Made by a program: the position numbers and the translations under genes
Shown here: positions 1 to 9,691 of the stretch, in pieces
Layout of the letters: each line of letters begins with the position of its first letter
Numbering within the stretch: position 1 is the first letter of the stretch
Assembly: GCF_009915155.1 (NCBI RefSeq)
Contig: NZ_JAABLM010000001.1
Coordinates: 186,001-250,000, forward strand
DNA: 64,000 bases
Source: Flavobacterium ichthyis
Lineage (GTDB): Bacteria > Bacteroidota > Bacteroidia > Flavobacteriales > Flavobacteriaceae
Direction of reading: 5' to 3'
Notes under the pieces: generated by a model
Database searches by the model: none
What the model was told of the DNA's origin: nothing
The model's input: the letters and a program-made list of their open reading frames with translations, nothing else

Positions 1-647
1 GTTACTCTAGTTGAAAACTCTTGAATGAACGCTTGTGGCATTCTAGCAATAATTCCTACCATAATCAATAATGAAATTCCGTTACCAATACCTTTATCTG
101 TGATTTTTTCTCCTAACCACATTGCAAAGATTGTACCTGTTACCAAAATAATAACTGATAAAAACTGGAATGCGAATGGAGAGACCAATCCTGGGTTAAC
201 ATTTGATAAAAATGCATCACCCGGTAAAGTTCTGTAAAGATTAAAGATATATCCCGGGGCTTGTACCAAAGTAATTAAAATGGTAAGCCAACGGGTAATT
301 TGGTTCATTTTTTTTCTTCCGCTCTCGCCATCTTTTTGTAGTTTTTGTAGATAAGGTACTGCAATACCCATCAACTGAACAACAATAGAGGCTGAAATGT
401 AAGGCATAATACCCAATGCAAATACAGATGCTTGCGAAAACGCACCACCTGTAAAAACATCGATTAACCATCCGATCCCTTCTTTAGTTTGATCAGTAAG
501 TCCATTTAATTTTGTCGCATCAATACCCGGAAGTGTTACTTGAGCACCAAAACGGTACACTAATAACAAACCTAAGGTTACTAAAATTTTATTTTTTAGT
601 TCCTCAATTTTCCAAACATTGGCAAGCGATTCAAAAAATTTCTTCAT
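1..647 (-). CDS. secY: Protein translocase subunit SecY (3' end outside window)
   Basis: SecY forms the membrane channel of the Sec translocon, through which unfolded proteins leave the cytoplasm. About 215 N-terminal residues are visible in one open frame from the ATG at 647 to the window edge. They begin MKKFFESLANVWKIEELKNK, followed by a first membrane helix (ILVTLGLLLVYRF), the plug-like glycine-rich stretch GGAFSQASVFALGIMPYISA and further hydrophobic segments. The position, 18 nt after rplO, is the usual spc-operon location. The C-terminal half lies beyond base 1, so integrity there cannot be judged. Confidence 0.96.
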   Translation of the reverse strand, partial: MKKFFESLANVWKIEELKNKILVTLGLLLVYRFGAQVTLPGIDATKLNGLTDQTKEGIGWLIDVFTGGAFSQASVFALGIMPYISASIVVQLMGIAVPYLQKLQKDGESGRKKMNQITRWLTILITLVQAPGYIFNLYRTLPGDAFLSNVNPGLVSPFAFQFLSVIILVTGTIFAMWLGEKITDKGIGNGISLLIMVGIIARMPQAFIQEFSTRV

Positions 648-665
648 CTTACTTTTAGGGGATTA

Positions 666-1121
666 TTATAAAGTTACTGCTTCACCACCAGCGGCCTCGA
701 TAGCTGCTTTTGCGGATGCTGTAAATTTATGTGCTGTTACCTTTAATTTTGCTTTAAGTTCTCCTCTACCCAAGATCTTAACGATTTCATTTTTAGTTGC
801 CAAACGAGTCGCTACAAATACAGACATATCAATTGTATTATCTGTAACGATACCGTTATCAACTAGAGCTTGAAGCGTATCAAGGTTTACTCCTTCGTAT
901 TCTTTACGATTGATATTTTTAAAACCAAATTTAGGCACACGTCTTTGAAGTGGCATTTGACCTCCTTCAAAACCAATCTTTTTAGAATAACCAGAACGAG
1001 ATTTAGCTCCTTTGTGTCCTCTTGCGGAAGTACCACCTTTTCCAGAACCTTCTCCTCTACCTACTCTCTTATTTTGGTTGTGTGTTGAGCCTTCTGCTGG
1101 CTGCAAGTTACTTAAGTTCAT
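666..1121 (-). CDS. rplO: 50S ribosomal protein L15
   Basis: L15 is a late-assembling protein of the large ribosomal subunit. The 151-residue product has the typical glycine- and lysine-rich N-terminal tail (GRGEGSGKGGTSARGHKG), then FEGGQMPLQRRVPKFGF and a globular C-terminal half. Length is normal for the family. It sits 14 nt after rpmD and 18 nt before secY within one long transcript. No Shine-Dalgarno sequence precedes the ATG. Confidence 0.97.
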   Translation of the reverse strand: MNLSNLQPAEGSTHNQNKRVGRGEGSGKGGTSARGHKGAKSRSGYSKKIGFEGGQMPLQRRVPKFGFKNINRKEYEGVNLDTLQALVDNGIVTDNTIDMSVFVATRLATKNEIVKILGRGELKAKLKVTAHKFTASAKAAIEAAGGEAVTL

Positions 1122-1135
1122 AACTAATAAGATTG

Positions 1136-1318
1136 TTATTTAGCTTCTTCTACAGAAACTAAGTGTTTTACTTTGTTTATCATCCCAAGGATTGCAGGAT
1201 TTGATTCATGCTCCACAACCTGTCCTAGTTTGCGAAGGCCTAAAGCTTCAAGACCTCTTTTTTGTGTTAGAGGACAATTGATTTTGCTTTTTACTTGTTT
1301 TACTAATAGTTTTGCCAT
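1136..1318 (-). CDS. rpmD: 50S ribosomal protein L30
   Basis: L30 is a small protein of the large subunit. The 60-residue product (starting [16 protein letters not shown], with [21 protein letters not shown]) matches the normal bacterial length and the conserved core. It lies between rpsE (12 nt upstream) and rplO (14 nt downstream), the standard spc order. Confidence 0.96.
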   Translation of the reverse strand: MAKLLVKQVKSKINCPLTQKRGLEALGLRKLGQVVEHESNPAILGMINKVKHLVSVEEAK

Positions 1319-1330
1319 GATTTTCCTGAA

Positions 1331-1855
1331 TTAACCTTTAAATACTTTTTCTAAAGATACACCTCTTTGTTTTGCAACAGTATAAGCACTTCTCATTTGC
1401 AATAATGCATCAAAAGTAGCTTTTACTACGTTATGAGGGTTTGATGATCCTTGAGATTTAGACAATACATCATGAATTCCAACAGACTCTAATACCGAAC
1501 GTACAGCTCCACCGGCGATTACTCCGGTACCGTGAGAGGCTGGCATTAAAAATACGCGTGCTCCACCGAATTTACCTTTTTGTTCGTGAGGTACTGATTG
1601 ACCACTTAATGGAATTCTAACCAAATTTTTCTTAGCATCTTCTACTGCTTTTGCAATTGCTTCAGAAACATCTTTTGATTTTCCAAGTCCGTGTCCTACT
1701 ACACCATTCTCGTCACCTACTACAACAATAGCAGAAAAACCGAAAGCTCTACCACCTTTAGTAACTTTAGTTACACGGTTTACACTTACCAAACGATCTT
1801 TTAATTCAAGACCACTAGGTTTTACTAGTTCTACGTTTTTGTATTTATGATACAT
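1331..1855 (-). CDS. rpsE: 30S ribosomal protein S5
   Basis: S5 helps hold the decoding site of the small subunit and contributes to translational accuracy. The 174-residue protein contains the N-terminal S5 RNA-binding domain ([20 protein letters not shown], then [20 protein letters not shown]) and the C-terminal domain with [15 protein letters not shown]. The ATG at 1855 is the only sensible start. The gene is 6 nt after rplR and 12 nt before rpmD. Confidence 0.97.
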   Translation of the reverse strand: MYHKYKNVELVKPSGLELKDRLVSVNRVTKVTKGGRAFGFSAIVVVGDENGVVGHGLGKSKDVSEAIAKAVEDAKKNLVRIPLSGQSVPHEQKGKFGGARVFLMPASHGTGVIAGGAVRSVLESVGIHDVLSKSQGSSNPHNVVKATFDALLQMRSAYTVAKQRGVSLEKVFKG

Positions 1856-1861
1856 AATTTC

Positions 1862-2215
1862 TTAGAATTTAAGTCCGGCTGCACGAGCGCCTTCTGCTAA
1901 TGATTTAATACGTCCGTGGTATAAATATCCACCTCTGTCGAAATTTACAGTTTCAATACCAGCTTTTAATGCTTTTTCTGCTACCAATTTTCCAACTGCT
2001 GCTGCAACTTCTACATTAGTTCCTTTAGTATCTACTCCTTTTTCTCTTGATGAAGCTGCCAATAAAGTCACTCCATTTACGTCATCTATGATTTGAGCAT
2101 AGATTTCTTTATTACTTCTAAAAACAGAAAGTCTTGGTTTTGTAGCGGTTCCGCTTACAATTTTTCTGATTCTGAATTTAATTCTTTGTCTTCTTTCAGA
2201 TTTTGTTAATGACAT
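1862..2215 (-). CDS. rplR: 50S ribosomal protein L18
   Basis: L18 binds 5S rRNA and attaches it to the large subunit. The 117-residue product shows the arginine-rich start ([19 protein letters not shown]), the [20 protein letters not shown] core and the terminal [17 protein letters not shown]. Its length is usual. It is 13 nt downstream of rplF and 6 nt upstream of rpsE. Confidence 0.97.
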   Translation of the reverse strand: MSLTKSERRQRIKFRIRKIVSGTATKPRLSVFRSNKEIYAQIIDDVNGVTLLAASSREKGVDTKGTNVEVAAAVGKLVAEKALKAGIETVNFDRGGYLYHGRIKSLAEGARAAGLKF

Positions 2216-2228
2216 GATCTTTTAATTT

Positions 2229-2771
2229 TTAAGCTGATTTACCTGCTTTTCTTCTTAATACTTCACCAACAAATTTAACCCCTTTTCCTTTGTAAGGCTC
2301 TGGCTTGCGGAAACTTCTGATTTTCGCAGCTACAGCTCCTAACAATTGCTTGTCGTGAGAAGTTAATTTTACAATTGGATTTTTACCTTTTTCCGAAACT
2401 GTCTCAAGTTTCACTTCTGGTGCAATATCTAATATAATATTGTGAGAGAATCCGAGAGCGAGATCCAATTTTTGTCCTTGATTCGAAGCTCTATAACCTA
2501 CTCCAACCAATTCCAACTCTTTAGTGAAGCCTTCAGAAACACCAGCGATCATATTATTAATCAATGCTCTATAAAGACCGTGTTTTGCTCTTTCATCTTT
2601 TTGATCAGAAGATCTTTCAACCTGAACCTGACCTTCTTCTACTTTCACGGAAACGTTATCGAATTCCTGAGAAAGCTGTCCTAATTTTCCTTTTACTGTA
2701 ACCAAGTTGTCAGTAACTTCAACAGTTACGCCAGCTGGAATTACAATTGGATTTTTTCCTATTCTTGACAT
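2229..2771 (-). CDS. rplF: 50S ribosomal protein L6
   Basis: L6 lies near the factor-binding site of the large subunit. The 180-residue protein has two L6 repeats, begins MSRIGKNPIVIPAGVTVEV and carries the signature PEPYKGKGVKFVGEVLRRK near the C-terminus. The length is typical. It is followed by rplR after 13 nt and preceded by rpsH with a 15-nt gap. Confidence 0.97.
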   Translation of the reverse strand: MSRIGKNPIVIPAGVTVEVTDNLVTVKGKLGQLSQEFDNVSVKVEEGQVQVERSSDQKDERAKHGLYRALINNMIAGVSEGFTKELELVGVGYRASNQGQKLDLALGFSHNIILDIAPEVKLETVSEKGKNPIVKLTSHDKQLLGAVAAKIRSFRKPEPYKGKGVKFVGEVLRRKAGKSA

Positions 2772-2786
2772 CGTTAAGTTCTTTTT

Positions 2787-3185
2787 TTAGTATACGTAAC
2801 AAATTACTTCTCCTCCAACGTTCAATTGCTTTGCTTGCTTCCCGGTCATCAAACCTTTAGAAGTTGAAACAATTGCAATCCCTAATCCGTTAAGGATTCT
2901 TGGAAGTTTTGCAGCACCTGCATACTTACGTAAACCTGGTTTACTAATTCTTTGGATATCTTTGATAACAGCTTCTTTAGTATCTTTATCATACTTCAAA
3001 GCGATTTTGATAGAACCTTGAACAGTGTTCTCCTCAAATTTGTAGCTCAAGATATAACCTTGATCAAATAAAATCTTTGTGATTTCTTTTTTTAGATTAG
3101 AAGCAGGAATTTCAACCACTTTATGCTTTGCAGCCACAGCGTTTCTAACTCTTGTCAAATAATCCGCAATAGGATCTGTGTACAT
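2787..3185 (-). CDS. rpsH: 30S ribosomal protein S8
   Basis: S8 is a primary 16S rRNA-binding protein and, in Escherichia coli, the translational repressor of the spc operon. The 132-residue product starts [20 protein letters not shown] and ends with the conserved [20 protein letters not shown] region. Unlike its neighbours it is separated from the upstream gene rpsN by 161 nt, and this gap holds a long hairpin (see 3263-3320). Control of S8 here may therefore differ from that of the rest of the cluster; that part is inference. Confidence 0.97.
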   Translation of the reverse strand: MYTDPIADYLTRVRNAVAAKHKVVEIPASNLKKEITKILFDQGYILSYKFEENTVQGSIKIALKYDKDTKEAVIKDIQRISKPGLRKYAGAAKLPRILNGLGIAIVSTSKGLMTGKQAKQLNVGGEVICYVY

Positions 3186-3262
3186 ATAATTAAATTTGCG
3201 GTTTTGGTTTTCGTCACGGACTTTCCGTTAGAACCTGAAACCATTAAACTCTTATTTATTAA

Positions 3263-3320
3263 TCAATAGATAGTTGCCAGTTCGCGGCAAAAATCCGGCA
3301 AACTTACAACTATCTATCGA
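3263..3320 (-). promoter_or_regulatory. Long mRNA hairpin in the rpsN-rpsH gap
   Basis: The arms 3263-3276 and 3307-3320 are complementary over 14 positions, with a single G-U pair in the minus-strand RNA. The core is an 11-bp perfect repeat, ATAGATAGTTG against CAACTATCTAT. Inside it a second 6-bp stem (GUUUGC with GCGAAC) can form. No ORF uses this 161-nt gap. The location directly before rpsH suggests a structured mRNA site for ribosomal-protein feedback or RNA processing, but this is inferred from position only. Confidence 0.55.
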
Positions 3321-3346
3321 AATAACAAAACTTGTTTTTATTTTTC

Positions 3347-3616
3347 TTACCAACTGGCCTTTTTCACACCTGGAATTAATCCGTTATTGGCCATTTCACG
3401 GAAAGTTACACGAGAAATTCCAAATTGACGCATATATCCTCTTGGGCGACCTGTTAGTTTGCAACGGTTGTGAAGACGAACCGGAGAAGCATTTTTTGGT
3501 AATTTTTGAAGACCTTCATAGTCTCCAGCTTCTAAAAGAGCTTTTCTTTTTTCAGCGTATTTTGCTACCGTTTTTTCTCTTTTCACCTCACGGGCTTTCA
3601 TTGATTCTTTAGCCAT
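3347..3616 (-). CDS. rpsN: 30S ribosomal protein S14 (zinc-free long form)
   Basis: S14 belongs to the head of the small subunit. The 89-residue protein ends [12 protein letters not shown] and has the [20 protein letters not shown] signature. The paired CxxC zinc motifs of the short S14 type are absent, so this is the long C-minus form. It follows rplE after 3 nt. The next gene, rpsH, begins only 161 nt later. Confidence 0.97.
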   Translation of the reverse strand: MAKESMKAREVKREKTVAKYAEKRKALLEAGDYEGLQKLPKNASPVRLHNRCKLTGRPRGYMRQFGISRVTFREMANNGLIPGVKKASW

Positions 3617-3619
3617 GTC

Positions 3620-4171
3620 TTAATTCTTTTTAAAAGGTAATCCTAGTTCTGCTAATAATGATTTAGCCTCTTTGTCTGTTTTTGCAGAAGTTACGAAAGT
3701 AATATCCATCCCTGAAATTTTATTTACTTTGTCAATATCAATTTCTGGGAAAATGATTTGCTCAGTAACTCCAAGGTTATAGTTTCCTCTTCCGTCAAAA
3801 CCAGTTGCTTTAATTCCTCCAAAATCTCTAACACGTGGAAGTGAAGATGTAATCAATCTATCTAAGAATTCATACATTCTTTCTCCGCGAAGCGTCACTT
3901 TAGCGCCAATCGGCATTCCTTTTCTTAGTTTAAAAGACGCAACGTCTTTTTTAGAAATGGTAGCAACTGCTTTTTGTCCGGTGATTTTAGTTAACTCATC
4001 TACTGCATAGTCGATCAGTTTTTTGTCTGAAACTGCAGCTCCAACGCCACGGCTTAAAACGATTTTTTCAAGTTTTGGAACTTGCATTACATTTTTGTAG
4101 CCGAATTCTTCTTTAAGAGCAGAAATTACTCTGTCTTTATATTCTTGTTTTAGTCTAGGTGTATAAGCCAT
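3620..4171 (-). CDS. rplE: 50S ribosomal protein L5
   Basis: L5 binds 5S rRNA in the central protuberance and contacts P-site tRNA. The 183-residue product begins [20 protein letters not shown] and contains [14 protein letters not shown] and [20 protein letters not shown], both typical of L5. I chose the ATG at 4171. An in-frame GTG one codon earlier at 4174 overlaps the last base of the rplX stop and would add a single residue. The near-overlap suggests translational coupling with rplX. Confidence 0.96.
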   Translation of the reverse strand: MAYTPRLKQEYKDRVISALKEEFGYKNVMQVPKLEKIVLSRGVGAAVSDKKLIDYAVDELTKITGQKAVATISKKDVASFKLRKGMPIGAKVTLRGERMYEFLDRLITSSLPRVRDFGGIKATGFDGRGNYNLGVTEQIIFPEIDIDKVNKISGMDITFVTSAKTDKEAKSLLAELGLPFKKN

Positions 4172-4173
4172 CA

Positions 4174-4488
4174 CTATAGTACTTGATTAGATTTTTTTGA
4201 AAATCTTACGTTCTTATCTCCTTCTTTTCTTACTCCTGTTTTTGTTGCTTCTTTAGATTTTGGATCTAATAGTGACAAATTAGAGATATGGATTGGAGCT
4301 TCTTTCTTAACGATTCCTCCTTGAGGGTTTTTTGCAGATGGTTTCGTGTGTTTTGATACCATGTTTACACCTTCAACGATCGCTTTATTTTTCTCTCTGT
4401 CAACACGTAAAACTTTTCCCTCAGTACCTTTATGGTCTCCGGCGATTACTTTTACGATGTCTCCTGATTTGATTTTTAGCTTTATCAT
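4174..4488 (-). CDS. rplX: 50S ribosomal protein L24
   Basis: L24 is an assembly initiator of the large subunit. The 104-residue protein has an N-terminal KOW motif ([20 protein letters not shown]) and the family segment [20 protein letters not shown]. Its TAG stop lies 2 nt before the ATG of rplE. It is preceded by rplN with a 12-nt gap. Confidence 0.96.
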   Translation of the reverse strand: MIKLKIKSGDIVKVIAGDHKGTEGKVLRVDREKNKAIVEGVNMVSKHTKPSAKNPQGGIVKKEAPIHISNLSLLDPKSKEATKTGVRKEGDKNVRFSKKSNQVL

Positions 4489-4500
4489 CTTATTAAATAA

Positions 4501-4869
4501 TTAAAGCACTTCTGGTGCCAATGATACAATTTTCATGAATTGTTTTTCACGAAGTTCTCTTGCAACCGGACCAAAAACACGAGTTCCTCTCATTTCGCCT
4601 GCTGCGTTCAAAAGAACACAAGCGTTGTCGTCAAAACGGATGTAAGAACCGTCGGCTCTTCTCACCTCTTTTTTTGTACGAACAACTACTGCAGTTGAAA
4701 CAGCTCCTTTTTTTACGTTTCCGTTTGGAGTCGCGTCTTTGATTGATACTACAATTTTATCACCAACAGAAGCATATCTTCTTTTGGTACCTCCTAAAAC
4801 ACGGATTGTAAGAACTTCTTTCGCTCCAGTGTTATCTGCTACTTTTAGTCTTGATTCTTGTTGTACCAT
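4501..4869 (-). CDS. rplN: 50S ribosomal protein L14
   Basis: L14 forms part of an intersubunit bridge. The 122-residue product starts [20 protein letters not shown], carries [19 protein letters not shown] and ends [19 protein letters not shown], all diagnostic. The length of 122 is the standard bacterial value. It follows rpsQ after only 2 nt. Confidence 0.97.
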
Positions 4870-4871
4870 AA

Positions 4872-5129
4872 TTATTTAGCTCTTTCAATGATTTCAACTA
4901 ATCTCCAACATTTAGATTTACTTAAAGGTCGCGTTTCGCTAATTCTCACAGTATCTCCAATGTTACAATCGTTTGTTTCGTCGTGTGCAACGTATTTTTT
5001 TGTTTTCAACACGAACTTACCGTATAATGGGTGTTTTACTTTTCTTGTTTCAGAAACGACAATGGATTTCTCCATTTTGTTACTAGTAACAACACCTATT
5101 CTCTCTTTTCTTAAATTTCTTTTTTCCAT
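4872..5129 (-). CDS. rpsQ: 30S ribosomal protein S17
   Basis: S17 is a primary 16S rRNA-binding protein with an OB fold. The 85-residue protein begins [20 protein letters not shown], and the family signature follows ([19 protein letters not shown], then [20 protein letters not shown]). It lies between rpmC (18 nt) and rplN (2 nt). Confidence 0.96.
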   Translation of the reverse strand: MEKRNLRKERIGVVTSNKMEKSIVVSETRKVKHPLYGKFVLKTKKYVAHDETNDCNIGDTVRISETRPLSKSKCWRLVEIIERAK

Positions 5130-5147
5130 CTTTTAGCAGAATACAAA

Positions 5148-5339
5148 TTACTGTTGCTCTCTTTTGCTTAACTCTGTAGCAATTCTTGCAACTGATCTTC
5201 TAAGACTTCTGATTTGAAGCGGATTTTCGATCGGTGAAATTGCGTGAGCATTTTTTAGGTCGGCATGTGTCTTTCTTAACTGAGTAAGTTTATCTTGTAA
5301 TTCAGCTACAGATAGATCTTTAATTTCTGATTGTTTCAT
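5148..5339 (-). CDS. rpmC: 50S ribosomal protein L29
   Basis: L29 sits at the peptide exit tunnel, beside L23. The 63-residue helical protein starts MKQSEIKDLSVAELQDKLTQ and has the family core LRKTHADLKNAHAISPIENP followed by LRSLRR-type arginines. Its size is normal. It is 11 nt after rplP and 18 nt before rpsQ. Confidence 0.96.
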   Translation of the reverse strand: MKQSEIKDLSVAELQDKLTQLRKTHADLKNAHAISPIENPLQIRSLRRSVARIATELSKREQQ

Positions 5340-5350
5340 AATAAATTAGA

Positions 5351-5776
5351 TTATGCTTCGAAATCTCTCGCAATTACAAATTTAGTTTTTACTGGAAGTT
5401 TTTGTGCTGCAAGACGCAAAGCCTCTTTTGCAACAGCTAAAGGCACGCCTCCAACTTCAAACATAATTTTTCCGGGTTTTACAACAGCTGCCCAATATTC
5501 AACGGCACCTTTTCCTTTACCCATACGTACCTCAAGAGGTTTCTTAGTAATTGGCTTGTCCGGGAAAATTTTAATCCACAACTGACCTTCTCTTTTCATG
5601 AAACGAGTTGCAGCGATACGTGCAGCTTCGATTTGACGTGAAGTCAGGAACATACCAGTTTCGTGAACAGACTTAATACCAAACATTCCGTTAGAAAGTT
5701 CATGCCCTCTTTGAGAGTTCCCTTTCATTCTACCTTTCTGTACCTTGCGGTATTTTGTTCTTTTAGGCTGTAACAT
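5351..5776 (-). CDS. rplP: 50S ribosomal protein L16
   Basis: L16 helps place tRNA in the A and P sites of the large subunit. The 141-residue protein begins [20 protein letters not shown] and contains [20 protein letters not shown] and [20 protein letters not shown], the L16 signatures. Its length is typical. It lies 22 nt after rpsC and 11 nt before rpmC. Confidence 0.97.
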   Translation of the reverse strand: MLQPKRTKYRKVQKGRMKGNSQRGHELSNGMFGIKSVHETGMFLTSRQIEAARIAATRFMKREGQLWIKIFPDKPITKKPLEVRMGKGKGAVEYWAAVVKPGKIMFEVGGVPLAVAKEALRLAAQKLPVKTKFVIARDFEA

Positions 5777-5798
5777 TTTTCTTTACTTTTTAAAAAAT

Positions 5799-6560
5799 TT
5801 ACTTTCTTTTACGGTCTCCACCTGGTTTTCTGTCTTTGTTGAAAGGCTTGCGATCTCCTCTTGAAGAATCGCCACCTTTTCCACCAGCACCAGCTTGTTT
5901 TTTGTCCATCCCTACTAGAGGAGAAAGATCTCTCTTTCCGTAAACTTCACCTTTCATGATCCATACTTTGATACCCATTCTACCGTAAGTAGTGTGGGCT
6001 TCTCCAAGTGCGTAATCAATATCAGCTCTGAAAGTTGATAGAGGAATTCTACCTTCTTTGAACATTTCCGAACGTGCCATTTCTGCGCCATTCAAACGAC
6101 CTGAGATCATTACTTTCACACCTTCTGCGTTCATACGCATTGCTGCAGCGATAGCCATTTTGATTGCTCTTCTGTAAGAAATTCTGCTTTCGATTTGACG
6201 TGCGATGCTTGTTGCAACTAAATAAGCATCTAATTCAGGCCTTTTAATTTCAAAGATGTTGATTTGAACCTCTTTGTCAGTAATTTTCTTAAGTTCTTCT
6301 TTTAACTTGTCTACCTCTTGACCGCCTTTCCCGATGATTATTCCAGGTCTTGCAGTAGTGATAGTAACGGTTACAAGTTTCAAAGTTCTCTCGATTATTA
6401 CTTTTGATACACTAGCTTTTGATAAACGAGCATGGATGTACTTTCTGATTTTGTGATCTTCAGCTAATTTATCGCCGTAATCGTTTCCACCATACCAGTT
6501 AGAATCCCATCCTCTGATGATCCCAAGTCTGTTTCCAATTGGATTTGTCTTTTGTCCCAT
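5799..6560 (-). CDS. rpsC: 30S ribosomal protein S3
   Basis: S3 forms part of the mRNA entry channel. The 253-residue protein has an N-terminal KH domain with [19 protein letters not shown] at about residues 76-95, and a C-terminal S3 domain. About 35 residues beyond the conserved end form a glycine-, lysine-, arginine- and aspartate-rich low-complexity tail. Such tails are common and variable in S3. It follows rplV after 4 nt. Confidence 0.97.
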   Translation of the reverse strand: MGQKTNPIGNRLGIIRGWDSNWYGGNDYGDKLAEDHKIRKYIHARLSKASVSKVIIERTLKLVTVTITTARPGIIIGKGGQEVDKLKEELKKITDKEVQINIFEIKRPELDAYLVATSIARQIESRISYRRAIKMAIAAAMRMNAEGVKVMISGRLNGAEMARSEMFKEGRIPLSTFRADIDYALGEAHTTYGRMGIKVWIMKGEVYGKRDLSPLVGMDKKQAGAGGKGGDSSRGDRKPFNKDRKPGGDRKRK

Positions 6561-6564
6561 CTTA

Positions 6565-6975
6565 TTAATTGCTTTGTGTGTTATCTAATTGTCCTAACAC
6601 GATTGTAACGTGGTTTGAACGTTTTCTAATTCTGTGTGCTCTTCCTTGTGGAGCAGGACGAAGTCTTTTTAACATCATTCCTCCGTCAACACGGATTTCT
6701 TTTACGAACAAGCCTGCTTCAGCCATATTTCCTTCTGCGTTTTTCTGTTCCCAGTTGTTGATAGCAGATAACAAAAGTTTTTCTAGCTTTCTTGAAGCTT
6801 CTTTAGTACTGAATCTTAAAATATTCAATGCTCTTTCCACTTTCTGACCTCTTACTAGATCTGCTACTAAGCGCATTTTTCTAGGTGAAGTAGGGCAGTT
6901 ATTCAATTTTGCGAAAGCAATCTGCTTATTAGCTTCTTTGATGCTTTCAGCTCTTTCTCTTTTACGAACTCCCAT
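6565..6975 (-). CDS. rplV: 50S ribosomal protein L22
   Basis: L22 lines the nascent-peptide tunnel through a long beta hairpin. The 136-residue product has a basic N-terminal extension of about 26 residues ahead of the conserved [20 protein letters not shown]. It retains the hairpin segment [20 protein letters not shown]. The extension makes it longer than the roughly 110-residue E. coli protein. It lies between rpsS (6 nt) and rpsC (4 nt). Confidence 0.97.
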   Translation of the reverse strand: MGVRKRERAESIKEANKQIAFAKLNNCPTSPRKMRLVADLVRGQKVERALNILRFSTKEASRKLEKLLLSAINNWEQKNAEGNMAEAGLFVKEIRVDGGMMLKRLRPAPQGRAHRIRKRSNHVTIVLGQLDNTQSN

Positions 6976-6981
6976 TGCTTC

Positions 6982-7260
6982 TTATTTTTTACCTTTATTT
7001 TTTGCTCCAGCGTGACCTCTAAAAGATCTTGTTGGTGAAAATTCTCCTAATTTATGACCTACCATGTTTTCAGTAACGTAAACCGGTACGAATTGACGAC
7101 CGTTGTGAACTGCGATGGTTTGCCCTACGAAATCCGGGGTAATCATTGAAGCTCTAGACCAAGTCTTTACTACTCCTTTGTTCCCTTTTTCTATATTTTC
7201 CTGAACTTTTTTATCCAATTTGTAATGAACAAAAGGTCCTTTTTTTAATGAACGTGCCAT
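6982..7260 (-). CDS. rpsS: 30S ribosomal protein S19
   Basis: S19 belongs to the head of the small subunit and contacts tRNA and L5. The 92-residue protein begins [19 protein letters not shown] and has [20 protein letters not shown] near the end, the classic signature. The length is standard. It sits 10 nt after rplB and 6 nt before rplV. Confidence 0.97.
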   Translation of the reverse strand: MARSLKKGPFVHYKLDKKVQENIEKGNKGVVKTWSRASMITPDFVGQTIAVHNGRQFVPVYVTENMVGHKLGEFSPTRSFRGHAGAKNKGKK

Positions 7261-7270
7261 GTCTTACTTA

Positions 7271-8095
7271 TTATTTCTTTCTGCGTTCTACAATATACTT
7301 GTTGCTCGGGTTAACTTTAGAACGAGTTCTATAACCTTTTGCAGGAAGTCCTTTTCTAGAACGTGGGTGACCTCCAGAAGAACGTCCTTCACCACCTCCC
7401 ATTGGGTGATCAACTGGGTTCATCGCTACTGGTCTTGTTCTAGGTCTTCTGCCTAACCATCTTGATCTACCTGCTTTTCCAGATACAATTAATTGGTGGT
7501 CTGAGTTAGAAACTGCTCCAATGGTAGCCGAACAAGTTAACAAGATTAATCTTGTTTCTCCAGAAGGCATTTTGATTGTTGCATATTTTCCGTCTCTTGC
7601 CATTAATTGAGCAAATGTTCCTGCAGAACGAGCGATAACCGCTCCTTGACCAGGACGCAATTCAATACAAGAAATAACTGTTCCTAAAGGAATTTTACTC
7701 AATGGTAATGTGTTACCAATTTCAGGAGCTGCTTCTGAGCCAGACACTACTGTTTGACCTACTTGCAATCCGTTTTGAGCAATAATGTAAGTTTTTGCAC
7801 CATCAGCATAAGCTAATAACGCAATAAATGCTGTACGATTCGGATCGTATTCGATTGATTTTACAGTTGCAGGAACTCCATCCTTTGCTCTTTTAAAATC
7901 AACGATACGATAACGTTGTTTATGACCACCGCCTGTGTAACGCATGGTCATTTTTCCTTGACTATTTCTACCTCCTGAGTTTTTTATCGGTGCTAATAAT
8001 GAACGCTCCGGCTTATCAGTTGTAATGGCGTCAAAACCATTAACAACTCTAAAACGCTGACCCGGGGTAATAGGTTTTAATTTTCTAACTGACAT
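7271..8095 (-). CDS. rplB: 50S ribosomal protein L2
   Basis: L2 is needed for subunit association and peptidyl transfer. The 274-residue protein has the N-terminal OB-like domain ([19 protein letters not shown]) and the C-terminal signature [19 protein letters not shown], with the conserved histidine of the active-site region. Its length matches the family. It follows rplW after 15 nt. Confidence 0.98.
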   Translation of the reverse strand: MSVRKLKPITPGQRFRVVNGFDAITTDKPERSLLAPIKNSGGRNSQGKMTMRYTGGGHKQRYRIVDFKRAKDGVPATVKSIEYDPNRTAFIALLAYADGAKTYIIAQNGLQVGQTVVSGSEAAPEIGNTLPLSKIPLGTVISCIELRPGQGAVIARSAGTFAQLMARDGKYATIKMPSGETRLILLTCSATIGAVSNSDHQLIVSGKAGRSRWLGRRPRTRPVAMNPVDHPMGGGEGRSSGGHPRSRKGLPAKGYRTRSKVNPSNKYIVERRKK

Positions 8096-8110
8096 GTTTC
8101 TGCCTCTTTA

Positions 8111-8401
8111 TTAGATATTATTATAAAAATCTATTGTTTCTCCGTCCTGTACTTGAACAATTGCTTTTTTGTAAGCATTTGTCTTTCCATTGATAATACC
8201 ACTTTTAGTGTATTTTGTAGAACGATCTGCACGGTAATTCATTGTATTGATTTCAACTACGTTTACACCGTAAGCATTTTCTACAGCTTTCTTGATTTCG
8301 ATTTTGTTGGCTCTTTTGTCAACAACAAATCCGAAACGGTTGAAAACTTCACCATCTTTGGTAATTTTTTCTGTAATGATAGGTTTAATTATGATACTCA
8401 T
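8111..8401 (-). CDS. rplW: 50S ribosomal protein L23
   Basis: L23 lies at the tunnel exit and is the docking site for trigger factor and SRP. The 96-residue protein starts MSIIIKPIITEKITKDGEVF and has FVVDKRANKIEIKKAVENAY, the family core. It is located between rplD (7 nt) and rplB (15 nt), the normal S10 order. Confidence 0.96.
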   Translation of the reverse strand: MSIIIKPIITEKITKDGEVFNRFGFVVDKRANKIEIKKAVENAYGVNVVEINTMNYRADRSTKYTKSGIINGKTNAYKKAIVQVQDGETIDFYNNI

Positions 8402-8408
8402 CGCCCTA

Positions 8409-9038
8409 TTATTTGCTTAAATTTTCTTCAATTCCTTCCAACGAGCCTTCTAATAACACTAAATTATTAGCATTAAGAATTGCATAAGTGCTTAATTCTG
8501 AAGAAGTTACTACGTTAGAAGATTTTAAATTGCGTGACGACAAATATACATTTTTATTTGTATCGCCCAACACAAATAGTGATTTTTTATTTTCTAACCC
8601 TAAAGCTTTCAAAACGTTAATGAAATTTTTAGTGTTTGGAGTGTCAAAAGTAAAGTCTTCTAAAATTGTTATGTTAGATTCTTTAGCTTTGATTGAAAAA
8701 GCAGATTTTCTTGCCAATCTTTTCAACCCTTTATTTAATTTGAAAGAATAACTTCTTGGTCTTGGACCGAAAACTGTTCCTCCTCCTTTGAACAATGGAT
8801 TTTTAACACTTCCTGCACGAGCTGTACCTGTTCCTTTTTGCTTTTTAATCTTGCGAGTTGACCCGGTAACTTCAGCTCTTTCTTTAGCTTTATGAGTTCC
8901 TTGTCTTTGGTTCGCAAGATATTGTTTCACATCAAGGTAAACCGCATGGTTATTTGGCTCAATTGCGAATACTGAATCAGAAAGAGTAATCGTTCTGCCA
9001 GTTTCTTTTCCGTTGATATTTAAAACTTTTACTTCCAT
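8409..9038 (-). CDS. rplD: 50S ribosomal protein L4
   Basis: L4 is a tunnel-wall protein and, in E. coli, the feedback repressor of the S10 operon. The 209-residue product has the conserved QRQGTHKAKERAEVTGSTRK and KQKGTGTARAGSVKNPLFKG extension followed by FGPRPRSYSFKLNKGLKRLA. Its ATG overlaps the rplC stop by 1 nt, so translation is probably coupled. Whether L4 acts on the leader structure at 9692-9788 is unknown. Confidence 0.97.
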   Translation of the reverse strand: MEVKVLNINGKETGRTITLSDSVFAIEPNNHAVYLDVKQYLANQRQGTHKAKERAEVTGSTRKIKKQKGTGTARAGSVKNPLFKGGGTVFGPRPRSYSFKLNKGLKRLARKSAFSIKAKESNITILEDFTFDTPNTKNFINVLKALGLENKKSLFVLGDTNKNVYLSSRNLKSSNVVTSSELSTYAILNANNLVLLEGSLEGIEENLSK

Positions 9039-9655
9039 TACTTCTGAATGATTACATAAGAGTTATTGTGCCCTGGAACACATCCTTTAACTAAAAGCAG
9101 GTTCTTATCCGCAACTACTTTCAAAACGCGAAGATTTTGCACAGTTACATTATCAGTCCCCATTCTTCCCGCCATACGCATTCCTTTGAATACTCTAGAA
9201 GGATAAGAAGAAGCTCCTACTGAACCTGGCGCTCTTAAACGGTTATGTTGTCCGTGAGTAGCTTGCCCAACACCACCAAAACCGTGACGTTTTACAACAC
9301 CTTGGAAACCTTTCCCTTTAGAAACACCTTGAACATCCACAAATTCTCCTTCAATAAAAAGATCCACAGTTAGAACATCTCCTAACTTGTGCTCTTCTTC
9401 GAAATACTTGAATTCAACGACTTTTTTCTTCGCAACAGTTCCAGCTTTTTTAAAGTGACCTACAGCCGCTTTAGTGGAGTGTTTCTCATTTTTGTCATCG
9501 AAACCAAGTTGTAACGCTTCATACCCGTCAACCTCTTTGGTTCTGACTTGGGTAACGACACATGGACCTGCTTCAATAACGGTACAAGGAATGTTTTTTC
9601 CGTTCTCGTCAAAGATGCTTGTCATGCCGATTTTTTTTCCAATTAACCCAGACAT
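9038..9655 (-). CDS. rplC: 50S ribosomal protein L3
   Basis: L3 is an early assembly protein close to the peptidyl transferase centre. The 205-residue protein begins [20 protein letters not shown] and has the signature [20 protein letters not shown] followed by [21 protein letters not shown] 150-nt gap with a long inverted repeat separates it from rpsJ upstream. It overlaps rplD by 1 nt. Confidence 0.97.
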   Translation of the reverse strand: MSGLIGKKIGMTSIFDENGKNIPCTVIEAGPCVVTQVRTKEVDGYEALQLGFDDKNEKHSTKAAVGHFKKAGTVAKKKVVEFKYFEEEHKLGDVLTVDLFIEGEFVDVQGVSKGKGFQGVVKRHGFGGVGQATHGQHNRLRAPGSVGASSYPSRVFKGMRMAGRMGTDNVTVQNLRVLKVVADKNLLLVKGCVPGHNNSYVIIQK

Positions 9656-9691
9656 AAATATTAATTATTAATTATTAAAATACTAAATAAT

